A stretch of DNA of 64,000 bases, taken from assembly GCA_029706075.1 (NCBI GenBank), contig JAINUG010000382.1, positions 450,531 through 514,530 on the forward strand. The letters are read 5' to 3'. This stretch comes from Aldrovandia affinis (Eukaryota; Chordata; Actinopteri; Notacanthiformes; Halosauridae). Made by a program: the position numbers and the translations under genes. The notes beneath the pieces were generated by a model. It made no database searches. It was not told where the DNA came from and saw only the letters and a program-made list of their open reading frames with translations. Positions 38,346 through 47,534 of this stretch are shown piece after piece; positions within the stretch are counted from its first letter, which is position 1; each line of letters begins with the position of its first letter.

Positions 38346-39404
38346 CAAGAACATCAAGAGAGAGACCTAATAAAGACCGTTGATTTTTCAAGGGCCAATT
38401 ACAAAAGGCAGCTTGACAGTTGGAAGGATGTCCATCCTGCTTGGGGTTACCCCAAACACTCCATAACTGTTCTACCAGGAAGGAGAATGGGGTTCTCAAT
38501 CTCCAAACCATGGTAGTGCATGTTCAGCTTTTTCGTGTCTTTTTTACAAGACCATGCAGAGAGACAAAGAATACAGTCAATGGATGTTAAAGGGGTGACG
38601 ACACGAGGGATCGGCGCAATCGTCAGGAGGTGAACCTACGCATGGAGACCCCAATGGATTTCCAGCCCAGCGACTTCACCACTCCGGCAAGAGTGCGCAT
38701 AGAATAGTATTTTGTGACTTGGACTGGAAAACGTTTTGATGAGTGGTGTTGAGTATTATGGTTTATATGAAAAGCCAGTAGATTAAGCCCTTCAACCAGA
38801 TGCAAAAAGGTATCTAGGCGACCTGAACGCAGCGTCTTTTTAAATTATTATTATTTTTTAATTTAATTTAAATCATTTTATAACAAATACAATCCTTTCA
38901 CTAAACATCAACACAACTTAAACCTCAACACCCCCTCCACCACAGACATAAATGGGTTCCTACAGATAAATACCTGTTCAAAAACCTCCAGCTCACCCTG
39001 TGACAGAAAATAAGAAAACACCAACCCCATGTAGCGCCGAACTAGAGCCTTGAACAGCCTGGTCACATCCACGTACTTCCCTTCATTCAGAGCAAAGTTC
39101 CTCCTCACCCACACCGCATATCTGGCACAGCTCAGAAAATAATTTCTGACCAGCACATTACTGGCCTTTAAGCAACCCCTTCTACCAAACAATAACATGG
39201 TATCTCACCCTCCACCCACGCCGCCACCCACCCACCCCCATTAAGCCCCCCACAATGAAAATCTGCCAGTCCCACATATTTTACAAACAAATGCATCACA
39301 TTCTCTTCCGCCAATGTACAAACACAGCAGATCGGCGATGGCGCGATGTCGAGTTTGTAAATAAGTTTCTGTACAAATATACAGTTGTGCCGCAATTTGA
39401 AGTC

Positions 39405-40083
39405 ATCAAGCCACTGCAACTAGTCCAGAACGCTGCTGCTCGCCTGGTGTTCAACCAGCCGAAGTTCACCCACGTCACCCCTCTACTCTCCTCTCTGCAT
39501 TGGCTCCCCATCGCAGCACGCATCAGATTCAAGTCACTGGTGCTTGCTTTTCAAGCGGCCAGATGTACTGCTCCCCCATACCTCCAGTCACTCATCACGC
39601 CCTACACCCCGTCCAGACCCCTCCGCTCCGCCTCCGCTGGCAGACTGACTGCCCCATCCTCCGGGCGCCTGGCAGCCGCGCTCCTCGCGGTCTCGCCTCT
39701 TCTCTGTCCTGGTCCTCGTTGGTGGAATGACCTCCCGCAATTGGTCAGGACTGCGGAATCACTTCCAATCTTCCGCAAGAGACTCAAAACCCACCTCTTC
39801 AGACTCCACTACCACTGAACACTGTCCATCTAGTCAATCTGTCGTCACCACTGGTTACTTGTTCTAAAAAATAAAAATAAAAATAAAAACACCCACTAAC
39901 CTTTTCTTTCCCAATGTTACAGGTATGATATGCAGACGCCTGCAATGATGTCTTTTGCCGTTTTACTGCACTGATCTTGTACGCTAACTTTGATTGTTCT
40001 TACCTTGTATTAATGCACATCTTGTAAGTCGCTCTGGATAAGAGCGTCTGCTAAATGCTTAAAATGTAAAATGTAAATGTAAG
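39405..40083 (+). mobile_element. L2-clade LINE, C-terminal coding end, 3' UTR and tail
   Basis: Open frame to 39818 reads the closing block of an L2-type ORF2: LQLVQNAAARLVF, TPLLSSLHWLPIAARIRFKS, PPYLQSLITPYTPSRPLRS, PGPRWWNDLPQLVRTAESLP and FRKRLKTHLFRLHYH, then a stop. About 265 bp of 3' UTR ends in 'gtcgctctggataagagcgtctgctaaatg' and ATG/TAA-rich repeats. This is the best-preserved LINE in the window and identifies the tails found elsewhere. Confidence 0.88.
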
Positions 40084-40162
40084 TCCAACGCAGCCAGTTC
40101 CGGAGCCAGGTACTTCACCTTCAAGGGCCTCCAAATGTCACACCTTTGAATGTCTGGAACCC

Positions 40163-40209
40163 CCCACCCCCACCCCACCCCCACCCCACCCCACCCCACC
40201 CCACCCCAG
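40163..40209 (-). repeat. C4-tract repeat, G-quadruplex candidate on the minus strand
   Basis: About eight CCCC/CCCCC tracts separated by single A bases. The minus strand therefore has runs of G4 with one-base loops, the most favourable G-quadruplex arrangement. It sits in the Tx1 LINE fragment between the two L2 insertions. Confidence 0.85.
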
Positions 40210-40256
40210 AATCTCTCAGAAACAGCTGGCTTAAAAGACCAAGACCAAGAGTGAAT

Positions 40257-40865
40257 AAAACACATAAATACTTGGTAGGAACAATCATAGTTAGCGCAAG
40301 AGATCAGTGCAGTAATACAGCGATAGACATCATTGCCGGCATATGCGTACCATACCTGTAACACTGGGAAGGAAAAGGTTAGCAAAAATGTGTTACATTT
40401 TTTTTATTTTTTAAGGAGGGGTATATAGTGTTGAACACATAGGCAGTGGTGATGGTAATTAGCTAGATGGACAGAGTTCAGTGGTAGTGGAGTCTGAAAA
40501 GGTGGGTTTTGAGTCTCTTGCAGAAGATTGCAAGTGATTCTGCGGTCGTGACCGATTGCGGAAGGTTGATCCACCAGCGAGGGGTCAGGACAGAGAAGAG
40601 GCGAGACCGCGAGGAGCGGCTGCCAGGTGCCCGGAGGATGGGGCAGTTAGTTTGCCAGAGGAGGCGGAGCGGAGGGGTCTGGCTGGGGTGTAGGGAGTGA
40701 TGAGCGACTGGAGGTATGGGGGAGCAGTACCTCTAGCAAGCAAGCAAGCACCAGTGATTTGAATCTGATGCGTGCTGCAATGGGGAGCCAGTGCAGAGAG
40801 GAGAGTAGAGGGGTGAGGTGGGTGAACTTCAGCTGGTTGAACACCAGACGAGCACCTCCAACCCT
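40257..40865 (-). mobile_element. L2-clade LINE, C-terminal end and 3' UTR, reverse orientation
   Basis: Reverse-complement relative of 39405-40083. 3' UTR at 40257-40500, reversed coding part at 40500-40865 ('gaccgattgcggaaggttgatccaccagcgagg', 'caatggggagccagtgcagagaggagagtagaggggtgagg', 'ttgaacaccag'). The tail is missing. A GCAA tetranucleotide run lies at 40735-40748. With the plus copy it makes an inverted pair separated by about 170 bp. Confidence 0.85.
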
Positions 40866-41120
40866 CCTGTATTGATAAAACCCTCTACCATGGTAGCAAC
40901 GTCCTCCCCTCCACCCTGTCCCCCACTCTTACCCTTGTCAATTTCTTCCACCCAACTACCTGGGATAGCATGCTTAATTTTCTCATAATAAGCACAAATC
41001 GACTCCTGAGAGACGTTCCAATCCACTTCCCGTCAACTGCAGCTTGCGTCCCTGGCCGGACCTCATATATCACGTCCTTCACCTTCCTTATTCCAGCAGC
41101 CAAGAACGTACAACTGCATA

Positions 41121-41147
41121 AAGGTACCCTTGAGCAAGGTACTTAAC
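41121..41147 (+). mobile_element. Scrap of tRNA-SINE body at the left edge of the array
   Basis: 'aaggtacccttgagcaaggtacttaac' matches the body of the SINE at 26310-26522. Array sequence begins immediately after it. Confidence 0.6.
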
Positions 41148-41417
41148 CTCCCTCACCTGTTGTTGGATAGATTAAAAACTCCTGCTCCAACGCACAGTCA
41201 AGAGTCACAGGGGTAAAGTTGTCTTCTGTCGATCCAGTGCTTGTTTGAAATGTCAAAGTAATTGAATGTACAGAGTCACAGAATATTTCAAGATGGCTGC
41301 AAGGGCATGATGAAGGTGACCTTGTAGGCACTGAGGTAGAAACTGATCTTGACTGTGTATTGGAGCAGGAGTTTTTAGTCTATCCAACAACAGGCGAGGG
41401 AGAAAATAGACGCGTCG

Positions 41418-41489
41418 TTCCCTGACCGGGAATCGAACCCGGGCCGCGGCGGTGAAAGCGCCGAATCCTAACCACTAGACCACCAGGGA
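41418..41489 (-). tRNA. tRNA-Glu(TTC), unit 1
   Basis: 72-nt cloverleaf, reading on the minus strand TCCCTGG...TCAGGGA with discriminator A. A-box is TGGTCTAGTGG, anticodon loop CTTTCAC (anticodon TTC) and B-box GGTTCGATTCC. It decodes GAA, with GAG by wobble. The acceptor stem has one G-T pair at position 7. A TTTT terminator follows 13 nt downstream (aaaa at 41403-41406 on the plus strand). This is the reference copy for the TTC genes; no intron. Confidence 0.95.
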
Positions 41490-41740
41490 TTGCACTGCAA
41501 AGATGGAGTTGGATCAGTTCTCCAGTCTACTGACATGACATTTCAAAACATGTTGACCTCACAGCTTGCTACTTATCCTCTCAATCATCAGGTATCCACC
41601 CCTGGAAGAGCCATAACCAAGTCCCAGTCCATGGGACAAGATCTGTACTAGTTAAGTGGCCGTGACATTAATCATAACATAACCTGTCACTTTTCTGCAT
41701 GATGAGCAGAGTTTTACAAGCTGATAGAAAAAGAAGGCAC

Positions 41741-41826
41741 TCCTTCGAGCCGGATTTGAACCAGCGACCTAAGGATAACCCGTTAACAACTACAGTCCTC
41801 CGCTCTACCAACTGAGCTATCGAAGG
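41741..41826 (-). tRNA. tRNA-Tyr(GTA) with 13-nt intron, unit 1 type a
   Basis: On the minus strand CCTTCGA...TCGAAGG plus discriminator A. A-box TAGCTCAGTTGG, anticodon GTA in loop CTGTAGA, B-box GGTTCAAATCC. The mature tRNA is 73 nt. The intron follows the base 3' of the anticodon, the standard eukaryotic site; tRNA-Tyr genes are normally intron-containing in vertebrates. This copy's intron is 13 nt, one base shorter than all the others (ACGGGTT instead of ACGTGGTT). Pol III T5 terminator about 11 nt downstream. Confidence 0.94.
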
Positions 41827-42043
41827 CACTCTTCATAGCTTTAAAATTGTGGCATTTTTCTAGAAGGACATCTGTACTAACGTACATCTTTTACATCTTC
41901 AGTTGGATCAGTTCTCCAGTCTACTGACATGACATTTCAAAACATCCTCACAACTCTATTGAGATTTTTTCGCCTTCACCGTTCAATTCCTCAGTGATCA
42001 TTCGACATACAGGCCGTACCCCTTTTCCATAGCTGAAGTCCTA

Positions 42044-42115
42044 TCCCTGATGGTCTAGTGGTTAGGATTCGGCGCTCTCACCGCCGCGGCCCGGGTTCGA
42101 TTCCCGGTCAGGGAA
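42044..42115 (+). tRNA. tRNA-Glu(CTC), unit 1 type a
   Basis: 72 nt, TCCCTGA...TCAGGGA plus A, with a fully Watson-Crick acceptor stem. Anticodon loop CTCTCAC, anticodon CTC at 42077-42079, anticodon stem CGGCG/CGCCG, T-arm CCGGG/TTCGATT/CCCGG. It decodes GAG. A TTTT terminator lies 8 nt downstream. It is divergent from the Tyr gene on its left and convergent with the one on its right. Reference copy for the CTC genes. Confidence 0.95.
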
Positions 42116-42420
42116 AGACATCTTTTGCTCCTCAACAGTTTTGTCTCCCTCACCTGTTGTTGGATAGATTAAAAACTCCTGCAGGAGTTGGATCAGTTCT
42201 CCAGTCTACTGACATGACATTTCAAAGCATGTTGACCTCACAGCTTGCTACTTATCCTCTCAATCATCAGGTATCCACCCCTGGAAGAGCCATAACCAAG
42301 TCCCAGTCCATGGGACAAGATCTGTACTAGTTAAGTGGCCGTGACATTAGTCATAACATAACCTGTCACTTTTCTGCATGATGAGCAGAGTTTTACAAGC
42401 TGATAGAAAAAAGAAGGCAC

Positions 42421-42507
42421 TCCTTCGAGCCGGATTTGAACCAGCGACCTAAGGATAACCACGTTAACAACTACAGTCCTCCGCTCTACCAACTGAGCTA
42501 TCGAAGG
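42421..42507 (-). tRNA. tRNA-Tyr(GTA) with 14-nt intron, unit 1 type b
   Basis: 87 nt. The intron TTGTTAACGTGGTT is the form found in all remaining copies and contains the palindrome GTTAAC. T6 terminator downstream (aaaaaa at 42407-42412 on the plus strand). 5' flank carries the b-type 'cttttcacagc' variant. Confidence 0.95.
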
Positions 42508-42666
42508 CACTTTTCACAGCTTTAAAATTGTGCCATTTTTCTAGAAGGACATCTGTACTAACATACACCCTCACAACTCTGTTGAGATTTTTTCGCCTTC
42601 ACCGTTCAATTCCTCAGTGATCATTTGACATACAGGCCGTACCCCTTTTCCATAGCTGAAGTCCTA

Positions 42667-42738
42667 TCCCTGATGGTCTAGTGGTTAGGATTCGGCGCTC
42701 TCACCGCCGCGGCCCGGGTTCGATTCCCGGTCAGGGAA
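42667..42738 (+). tRNA. tRNA-Glu(CTC), unit 1 type b
   Basis: Sequence identical to the reference CTC gene. Its 3' flank reads acgtctattgc, so the first TTTT is about 27 nt downstream rather than 8. It faces the next Glu(TTC) gene across an imperfect inverted repeat. Confidence 0.95.
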
Positions 42739-43050
42739 AGACGTCTATTGCTCCTCAACAGTTTTGGCTCTCCCTCACCTGTTGTTGGATAGATTAAAAA
42801 CTCCTGCTCCAACGCACAGTCAAGAGTCACAGGGGTAAAGTTGTCTTCTGTCGATCCAGTGCTTGTTTGAAATGTCAAAGTAATTGAATGTACAGAGTCA
42901 CAGAATATTTCAAGATGGCTGCAAGGGCATGATGAAGGTGACCTTGTAGGCACTGAGGTAGAAACTGATCTTGACTGTGTATTGGAGCAGGAGTTTTTAG
43001 TCTATCCAACAACAGGCGAGGGAGAGAAAATAGACGTCGTTCCCTGACCG
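42731..43050. repeat. Inverted repeat joining convergent Glu(CTC) and Glu(TTC), unit example
   Basis: The 3' flank of Glu(CTC) (gacgtctattg...ctctccctcacctgttgttggatagattaaaaactcctgctccaa) reappears in reverse complement as the 3' flank of the minus-strand Glu(TTC) (ctcctgctccaata at about 42980, cgcctgttgttggatagactaaaaac at 42995-43020, tagacgtc at 43031-43038). With the two tRNA genes the arms approach 170 bp each; the centre of about 140 bp is unique. The same arrangement occurs in every unit. Confidence 0.9.
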
Positions 43051-43111
43051 GGAATCGAACCCGAGCCGCGGCGGTGAAAGCGCCGAATCCTAACCACTAG
43101 ACCACCAGGGA
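43040..43111 (-). tRNA. tRNA-Glu(TTC), unit 2
   Basis: 72 nt. One change in the T-stem (C49 to T in the tRNA sense) turns a C-G into a T-G wobble; otherwise as unit 1. Confidence 0.93.
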
Positions 43112-43363
43112 TTGCACTGCAAAGATGGAGTTGGATCAGTTCTCCAGTCTACTGACATGACATTTCAAAACATGTTGACCTCACAGCTTGCTACTTATCC
43201 TCTCAATCATCAGGTATCCACCCCTGGAAGAGCCATAACCAAGTCCCAGTCCATGGGACAAGATCTGTACTAGTTAAGTGGCCGTGACATTAATCATAAC
43301 ATAACCTGTCACTTTTCTGCATGATGAGCAGAGTTTTACAAGCTGATAGAAAAAAGAAGGCAC

Positions 43364-43450
43364 TCCTTCGAGCCGGATTTGAACCAGCGACCTAAGGATA
43401 ACCACGTTAACAACTACAGTCCTCCGCTCTACCAACTGAGCTATCGAAGG
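43364..43450 (-). tRNA. tRNA-Tyr(GTA), unit 2 type a
   Basis: 87 nt with the standard 14-nt intron; no change seen against the consensus. Confidence 0.95.
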
Positions 43451-43666
43451 CACTCTTCATAGCTTTAAAATTGTGGCATTTTTCTAGAAGGACATCTGTA
43501 CTAACGTACATCTTTTACATCTTCAGTTGGATCAGTTCTCCAGTCTACTGACATGACATTTCAAAACATCCTCACAACTCTATTGAGATTTTTTCGCCTT
43601 CACCGTTCAATTCCTCAGTGATCATTCGACATACAGGCCGTACCCTTTTCCATAGCTGAAGTCCTA

Positions 43667-43736
43667 TCCCTGATGGTCTAGTGGTTAGGATTCGGCGCTC
43701 ACCGCCGCGGCCCGGGTTCGATTCCCGGTCAGGGAA
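43667..43736 (+). pseudogene. tRNA-Glu(CTC), unit 2 type a, damaged anticodon loop
   Basis: 70 nt. Two bases (TC) are missing from the anticodon loop, leaving a 5-nt loop CTCAC, which cannot present a normal anticodon. The rest is intact. Either a real loss of function or a consensus error. Confidence 0.7.
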
Positions 43737-44041
43737 AGACATCTTTTGCTCCTCAACAGTTTTGTCTCCCTCACCTGTTGTTGGATAGATTAAAAACTCC
43801 TGCAGGAGTTGGATCAGTTCTCCAGTCTACTGACATGACATTTCAAAGCATGTTGACCTCACAGCTTGCTACTTATCCTCTCAATCATCAGGTATCCACC
43901 CCTGGAAGAGCCATAACCAAGTCCCAGTCCATGGGACAAGATCTGTACTAGTTAAGTGGCCGTGACATTAGTCATAACATAACCTGTCACTTTTCTGCAT
44001 GATGAGCAGAGTTTTACAAGCTGATAGAAAAAAGAAGGCAC

Positions 44042-44128
44042 TCCTTCGAGCCGGATTTGAACCAGCGACCTAAGGATAACCACGTTAACAACTACAGTCC
44101 TCCGCTCTACCAACTGAGCTATCGAAGG
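44042..44128 (-). tRNA. tRNA-Tyr(GTA), unit 2 type b
   Basis: 87 nt, consensus sequence with 14-nt intron. Confidence 0.95.
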
Positions 44129-44287
44129 CACTTTTCACAGCTTTAAAATTGTGCCATTTTTCTAGAAGGACATCTGTACTAACATACACCCTCACAACTC
44201 TGTTGAGATTTTTTCGCCTTCACCGTTCAATTCCTCAGTGATCATTTGACATACAGGCCGTACCCCTTTTCCATAGCTGAAGTCCTA

Positions 44288-44358
44288 TCCCTGATGGTCT
44301 AGTGGTTAGGATTCGGCGCTCTCACCGCCGCGCCCGGGTTCGATTCCCGGTCAGGGAA
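44288..44358 (+). tRNA. tRNA-Glu(CTC), unit 2 type b
   Basis: 71 nt. One G is missing from the variable region (CGCGCCC for CGCGGCCC). All stems still pair. Confidence 0.75.
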
Positions 44359-44658
44359 AGACGTCTATTGCTCCTCAACAGTTTTGGCTCTCCCTCACCT
44401 GTTGTTGGATAGATTAAAAACTCCTGCTCCAACGCACAGTCAAGAGTCACAGGGTAAAGTTGTCTTCTGTCGATCCAGTGCTTGTTTGAAATGTCAAAGT
44501 AATTGAATGTACAGAGTCACAGAATATTTCAAGATGGCTGCAAGGGCATGATGAAGGTGACCTTGTAGGCACTGAGGTAGAAACTGATCTTGACTGTGTA
44601 TTGGAGCAGGAGTTTTTAGTCTATCCAACAACAGGCGAGGGAGAGAAAATAGACGTCG

Positions 44659-44730
44659 TTCCCTGACCGGGAATCGAACCCGGGCCGCGGCGGTGAAAGC
44701 GCCGAATCCTAACCACTAGACCACCAGGGA
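44659..44730 (-). tRNA. tRNA-Glu(TTC), unit 3
   Basis: 72 nt, consensus. Confidence 0.95.
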
Positions 44731-44982
44731 TTGCACTGCAAAGATGGAGTTGGATCAGTTCTCCAGTCTACTGACATGACATTTCAAAACATGTTGACCT
44801 CACAGCTTGCTACTTATCCTCTCAATCATCAGGTATCCACCCCTGGAAGAGCCATAACCAAGTCCCAGTCCATGGGACAAGATCTGTACTAGTTAAGTGG
44901 CCGTGACATTAATCATAACATAACCTGTCACTTTTCTGCATGATGAGCAGAGTTTTACAAGCTGATAGAAAAAAGAAGGCAC

Positions 44983-45069
44983 TCCTTCGAGCCGGATTTG
45001 AACCAGCGACCTAAGGATAACCACGTTAACAACTACAGTCCTCCGCTCTACCAACTGAGCTATCGAAGG
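44983..45069 (-). tRNA. tRNA-Tyr(GTA), unit 3 type a
   Basis: 87 nt, consensus. The 5' flank reads 'actcttcacagc', a mix of the a and b variants. Confidence 0.95.
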
Positions 45070-45207
45070 CACTCTTCACAGCTTTAAAATTGTGGCATTT
45101 TTCTAGAAGGACATCTGTACTAACGTACATCTTTTACATCTTCAGTTGGATCAGTTCTCCAGTCTACTGACATGACATTTCAAAACATCCTCACAACTCT
45201 ATTGAGA

Positions 45208-45226
45208 TTTTTTTTTTTTTTTTTTT
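45208..45226. repeat. T19 tract replacing spacer sequence in unit 3
   Basis: In other units this place reads six T then 'cgccttcaccg'. Here the T-run extends through it for 19 bases. A similar T16 tract occurs in the b spacer at 50703-50718. Confidence 0.9.
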
Positions 45227-45286
45227 CAATTCCTCAGTGATCATTCGACATACAGGCCGTACCCCTTTTCCATAGCTGAAGTCCTA

Positions 45287-45358
45287 TCCCTGATGGTCTA
45301 GTGGTTAGGATTCGGCGCTCTCACCGCCGCGGCCCGGGTTCGATTCCCGGTCAGGGAA
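45287..45358 (+). tRNA. tRNA-Glu(CTC), unit 3 type a
   Basis: 72 nt, consensus. The upstream spacer carries the T19 tract about 60 bp away. Confidence 0.95.
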
Positions 45359-45663
45359 AGACATCTTTTGCTCCTCAACAGTTTTGTCTCCCTCACCTGT
45401 TGTTGGATAGATTAAAAACTCCTGCAGGAGTTGGATCAGTTCTCCAGTCTACTGACATGACATTTCAAAGCATGTTGACCTCACAGCTTGCTACTTATCC
45501 TCTCAATCATCAGGTATCCACCCCTGGAAGAGCCATAACCAAGTCCCAGTCCATGGGACAAGATCTGTACTAGTTAAGTGGCCGTGACATTAGTCATAAC
45601 ATAACCTGTCACTTTTCTGCATGATGAGCAGAGTTTTACAAGCTGATAGAAAAAAGAAGGCAC

Positions 45664-45750
45664 TCCTTCGAGCCGGATTTGAACCAGCGACCTAAGGATA
45701 ACCACGTTAACAACTACAGTCCTCCGCTCTACCAACTGAGCTATCGAAGG
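45664..45750 (-). tRNA. tRNA-Tyr(GTA), unit 3 type b
   Basis: 87 nt, consensus. Confidence 0.95.
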
Positions 45751-45909
45751 CACTTTTCACAGCTTTAAAATTGTGCCATTTTTCTAGAAGGACATCTGTA
45801 CTAACATACACCCTCACAACTCTGTTGAGATTTTTTCGCCTTCACCGTTCAATTCCTCAGTGATCATTTGACATACAGGCCGTACCCCTTTTCCACAGCT
45901 GAAGTCCTA

Positions 45910-45982
45910 TCCCTGATGGTCTAGTGGTTAGGATTCGGCGCTCTCACCGCCCGCGGCCCGGGTTCGATTCCCGGTCAGGGAA
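45910..45982 (+). tRNA. tRNA-Glu(CTC), unit 3 type b
   Basis: 73 nt. One extra C in the 3' anticodon strand or variable region (CCGCCCGCGG) weakens the outermost pair of the anticodon stem. Confidence 0.65.
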
Positions 45983-46282
45983 AGACGTCTATTGCTCCTC
46001 AACAGTTTTGGCTCTCCCTCACCTGTTGTTGGATAGATTAAAAACTCCTGCTCCAACGCACAGTCAAGAGTCACAGGGGTAAAGTTGTCTTCTGTCGATC
46101 CAGTGCTTGTTTGAAATGTCAAAGTAATTGAATGTACAGAGTCACAGAATATTTCAAGATGGCTGCAAGGGCATGATGAAGGTGACCTTGTAGGCACTGA
46201 GGTAGAAACTGATCTTGACTGTGTATTGGAGCAGGAGTTTTTAGTCTATCCAACAACAGGCGAGGAGAGAAAATAGACGTCG

Positions 46283-46354
46283 TTCCCTGACCGGGAATCG
46301 AACCCGGGCCGCGGCGGTGAAAGCGCCGAATCCTAACCACTAGACCACCAGGGA
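46283..46354 (-). tRNA. tRNA-Glu(TTC), unit 4
   Basis: 72 nt, consensus. Confidence 0.95.
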
Positions 46355-46605
46355 TTGCACTGCAAAGATGGAGTTGGATCAGTTCTCCAGTCTACTGACA
46401 TGACATTTCAAAACATGTTGACCTCACAGCTTGCTACTTATCCTCTCAATCATCAGGTATCCACCCCTGGAAGAGCCATAACCAAGTCCCAGTCCATGGG
46501 ACAAGATCTGTACTAGTTAAGTGGCCGTGACATTAATCATAACATAACCTGTCACTTTTCTGCATGATGAGCAGAGTTTTACAAGCTGATAGAAAAAGAA
46601 GGCAC

Positions 46606-46692
46606 TCCTTCGAGCCGGATTTGAACCAGCGACCTAAGGATAACCACGTTAACAACTACAGTCCTCCGCTCTACCAACTGAGCTATCGAAGG
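46606..46692 (-). tRNA. tRNA-Tyr(GTA), unit 4 type a
   Basis: 87 nt, consensus. Confidence 0.95.
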
Positions 46693-46909
46693 CACTCTTC
46701 ATAGCTTTAAAATTGTGGCATTTTTCTAGAAGGACATCTGTACTAACGTACATCTTTTACATCTTCAGTTGGATCAGTTCTCCAGTCTACTGACATGACA
46801 TTTCAAAACATCCTCACAACTCTATTGAGATTTTTTCGCCTTCACCGTTCAATTCCTCAGTGATCATTCGACATACAGGCCGTACCCCTTTTCCATAGCT
46901 GAAGTCCTA

Positions 46910-46981
46910 TCCCTGATGGTCTAGTGGTTAGGATTCGGCGCTCTCACCGCCGCGGCCCGGGTTCGATTCCCGGTCAGGGAA
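46910..46981 (+). tRNA. tRNA-Glu(CTC), unit 4 type a
   Basis: 72 nt, consensus. Confidence 0.95.
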
Positions 46982-47288
46982 AGACATCTTTTGCTCCTCA
47001 ACAGTTTTGTCTCCCTCACCTGTTGTTGGATAGATTAAAAACTCCTGCAGGAGTTGGATCAGTTCTCCAGTCTACTGACATGACATTTCAAAGCATGTTG
47101 ACCTCACAGCTTGCTACTTATCCTCTCAATCATCAGGTATCCACCCCTGGAAGAGCCATAACCAAGTCCCAGTCCATGGGACAAGATCTGTACTAGTTAA
47201 GTGGCCGTGACATTTCAGTCATAACATAACCTGTCACTTTTCTGCATGATGAGCAGAGTTTTACAAGCTGATAGAAAAAAGAAGGCAC

Positions 47289-47375
47289 TCCTTCGAGCCG
47301 GATTTGAACCAGCGACCTAAGGATAACCACGTTAACAACTACAGTCCTCCGCTCTACCAACTGAGCTATCGAAGG
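47289..47375 (-). tRNA. tRNA-Tyr(GTA), unit 4 type b
   Basis: 87 nt, consensus. Two extra bases occur in its distal 3' spacer ('gacatttcagtcat' near 47208). Confidence 0.95.
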
Positions 47376-47534
47376 CACTTTTCACAGCTTTAAAATTGTG
47401 CCATTTTTCTAGAAGGACATCTGTACTAACATACACCCTCACAACTCTGTTGAGATTTTTTCGCCTTCACCGTTCAATTCCTCAGTGATCATTTGACATA
47501 CAGGCCGTACCCCTTTTCCATAGCTGAAGTCCTA

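Larger units (their letters stand above)
38890..41105 (-). mobile_element. Tx1/L1-like LINE C-terminal region, split by two L2 insertions
   Basis: Minus-strand pieces in protein order: 41105-40866 (VRPGTQAAVDGKWIG, then YYEKIKHAIPGSWVEEIDKG), about 40145-40084 (RPLKVKYLAPELAALDL) and 39420-38890. The last reads DFKLRHNCIFVQKLIYK and CCVCTLAEENVMHLFV, then a C-terminal stretch with CARYAVWVRRNFAL. The KLRHN..F...L-CxxC...E...HLF pattern is the zinc-ribbon region after the reverse transcriptase in Tx1-type LINEs. L2 fragments occupy the gaps. Frameshifts are present. The catalytic reverse transcriptase is not in the window. Confidence 0.68.

Noticed and set aside
39255-39818. 187-codon open frame as a host gene
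   Set aside because: Its latter part is the C-terminus of an L2 LINE; the first 50 codons run antisense through a Tx1 fragment.
42058-42330. Recurrent 90-codon plus-strand frame starting MVRIRRSH, repeated in most units
   Set aside because: It begins with GTG inside Glu(CTC) and reads through the tRNA gene and spacer. It lacks an ATG start, and its repetition is due only to the array.
42678-42953. Recurrent 90-codon minus-strand frame starting MPTRSPSS
   Set aside because: It covers the convergent spacer and ends by reading antisense through Glu(CTC). Its conservation follows from DNA identity between units, including indels that change its C-terminus freely.
42950-42965. let-7-like seed 'tgaggtag' in the convergent spacer of each unit
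   Set aside because: Only eight bases match and no hairpin with a let-7-like arm surrounds it.
47193-47378. Minus-strand frame MPSIAQLVERR...
   Set aside because: A translation of the tRNA-Tyr gene, a well-known type of spurious protein in databases.
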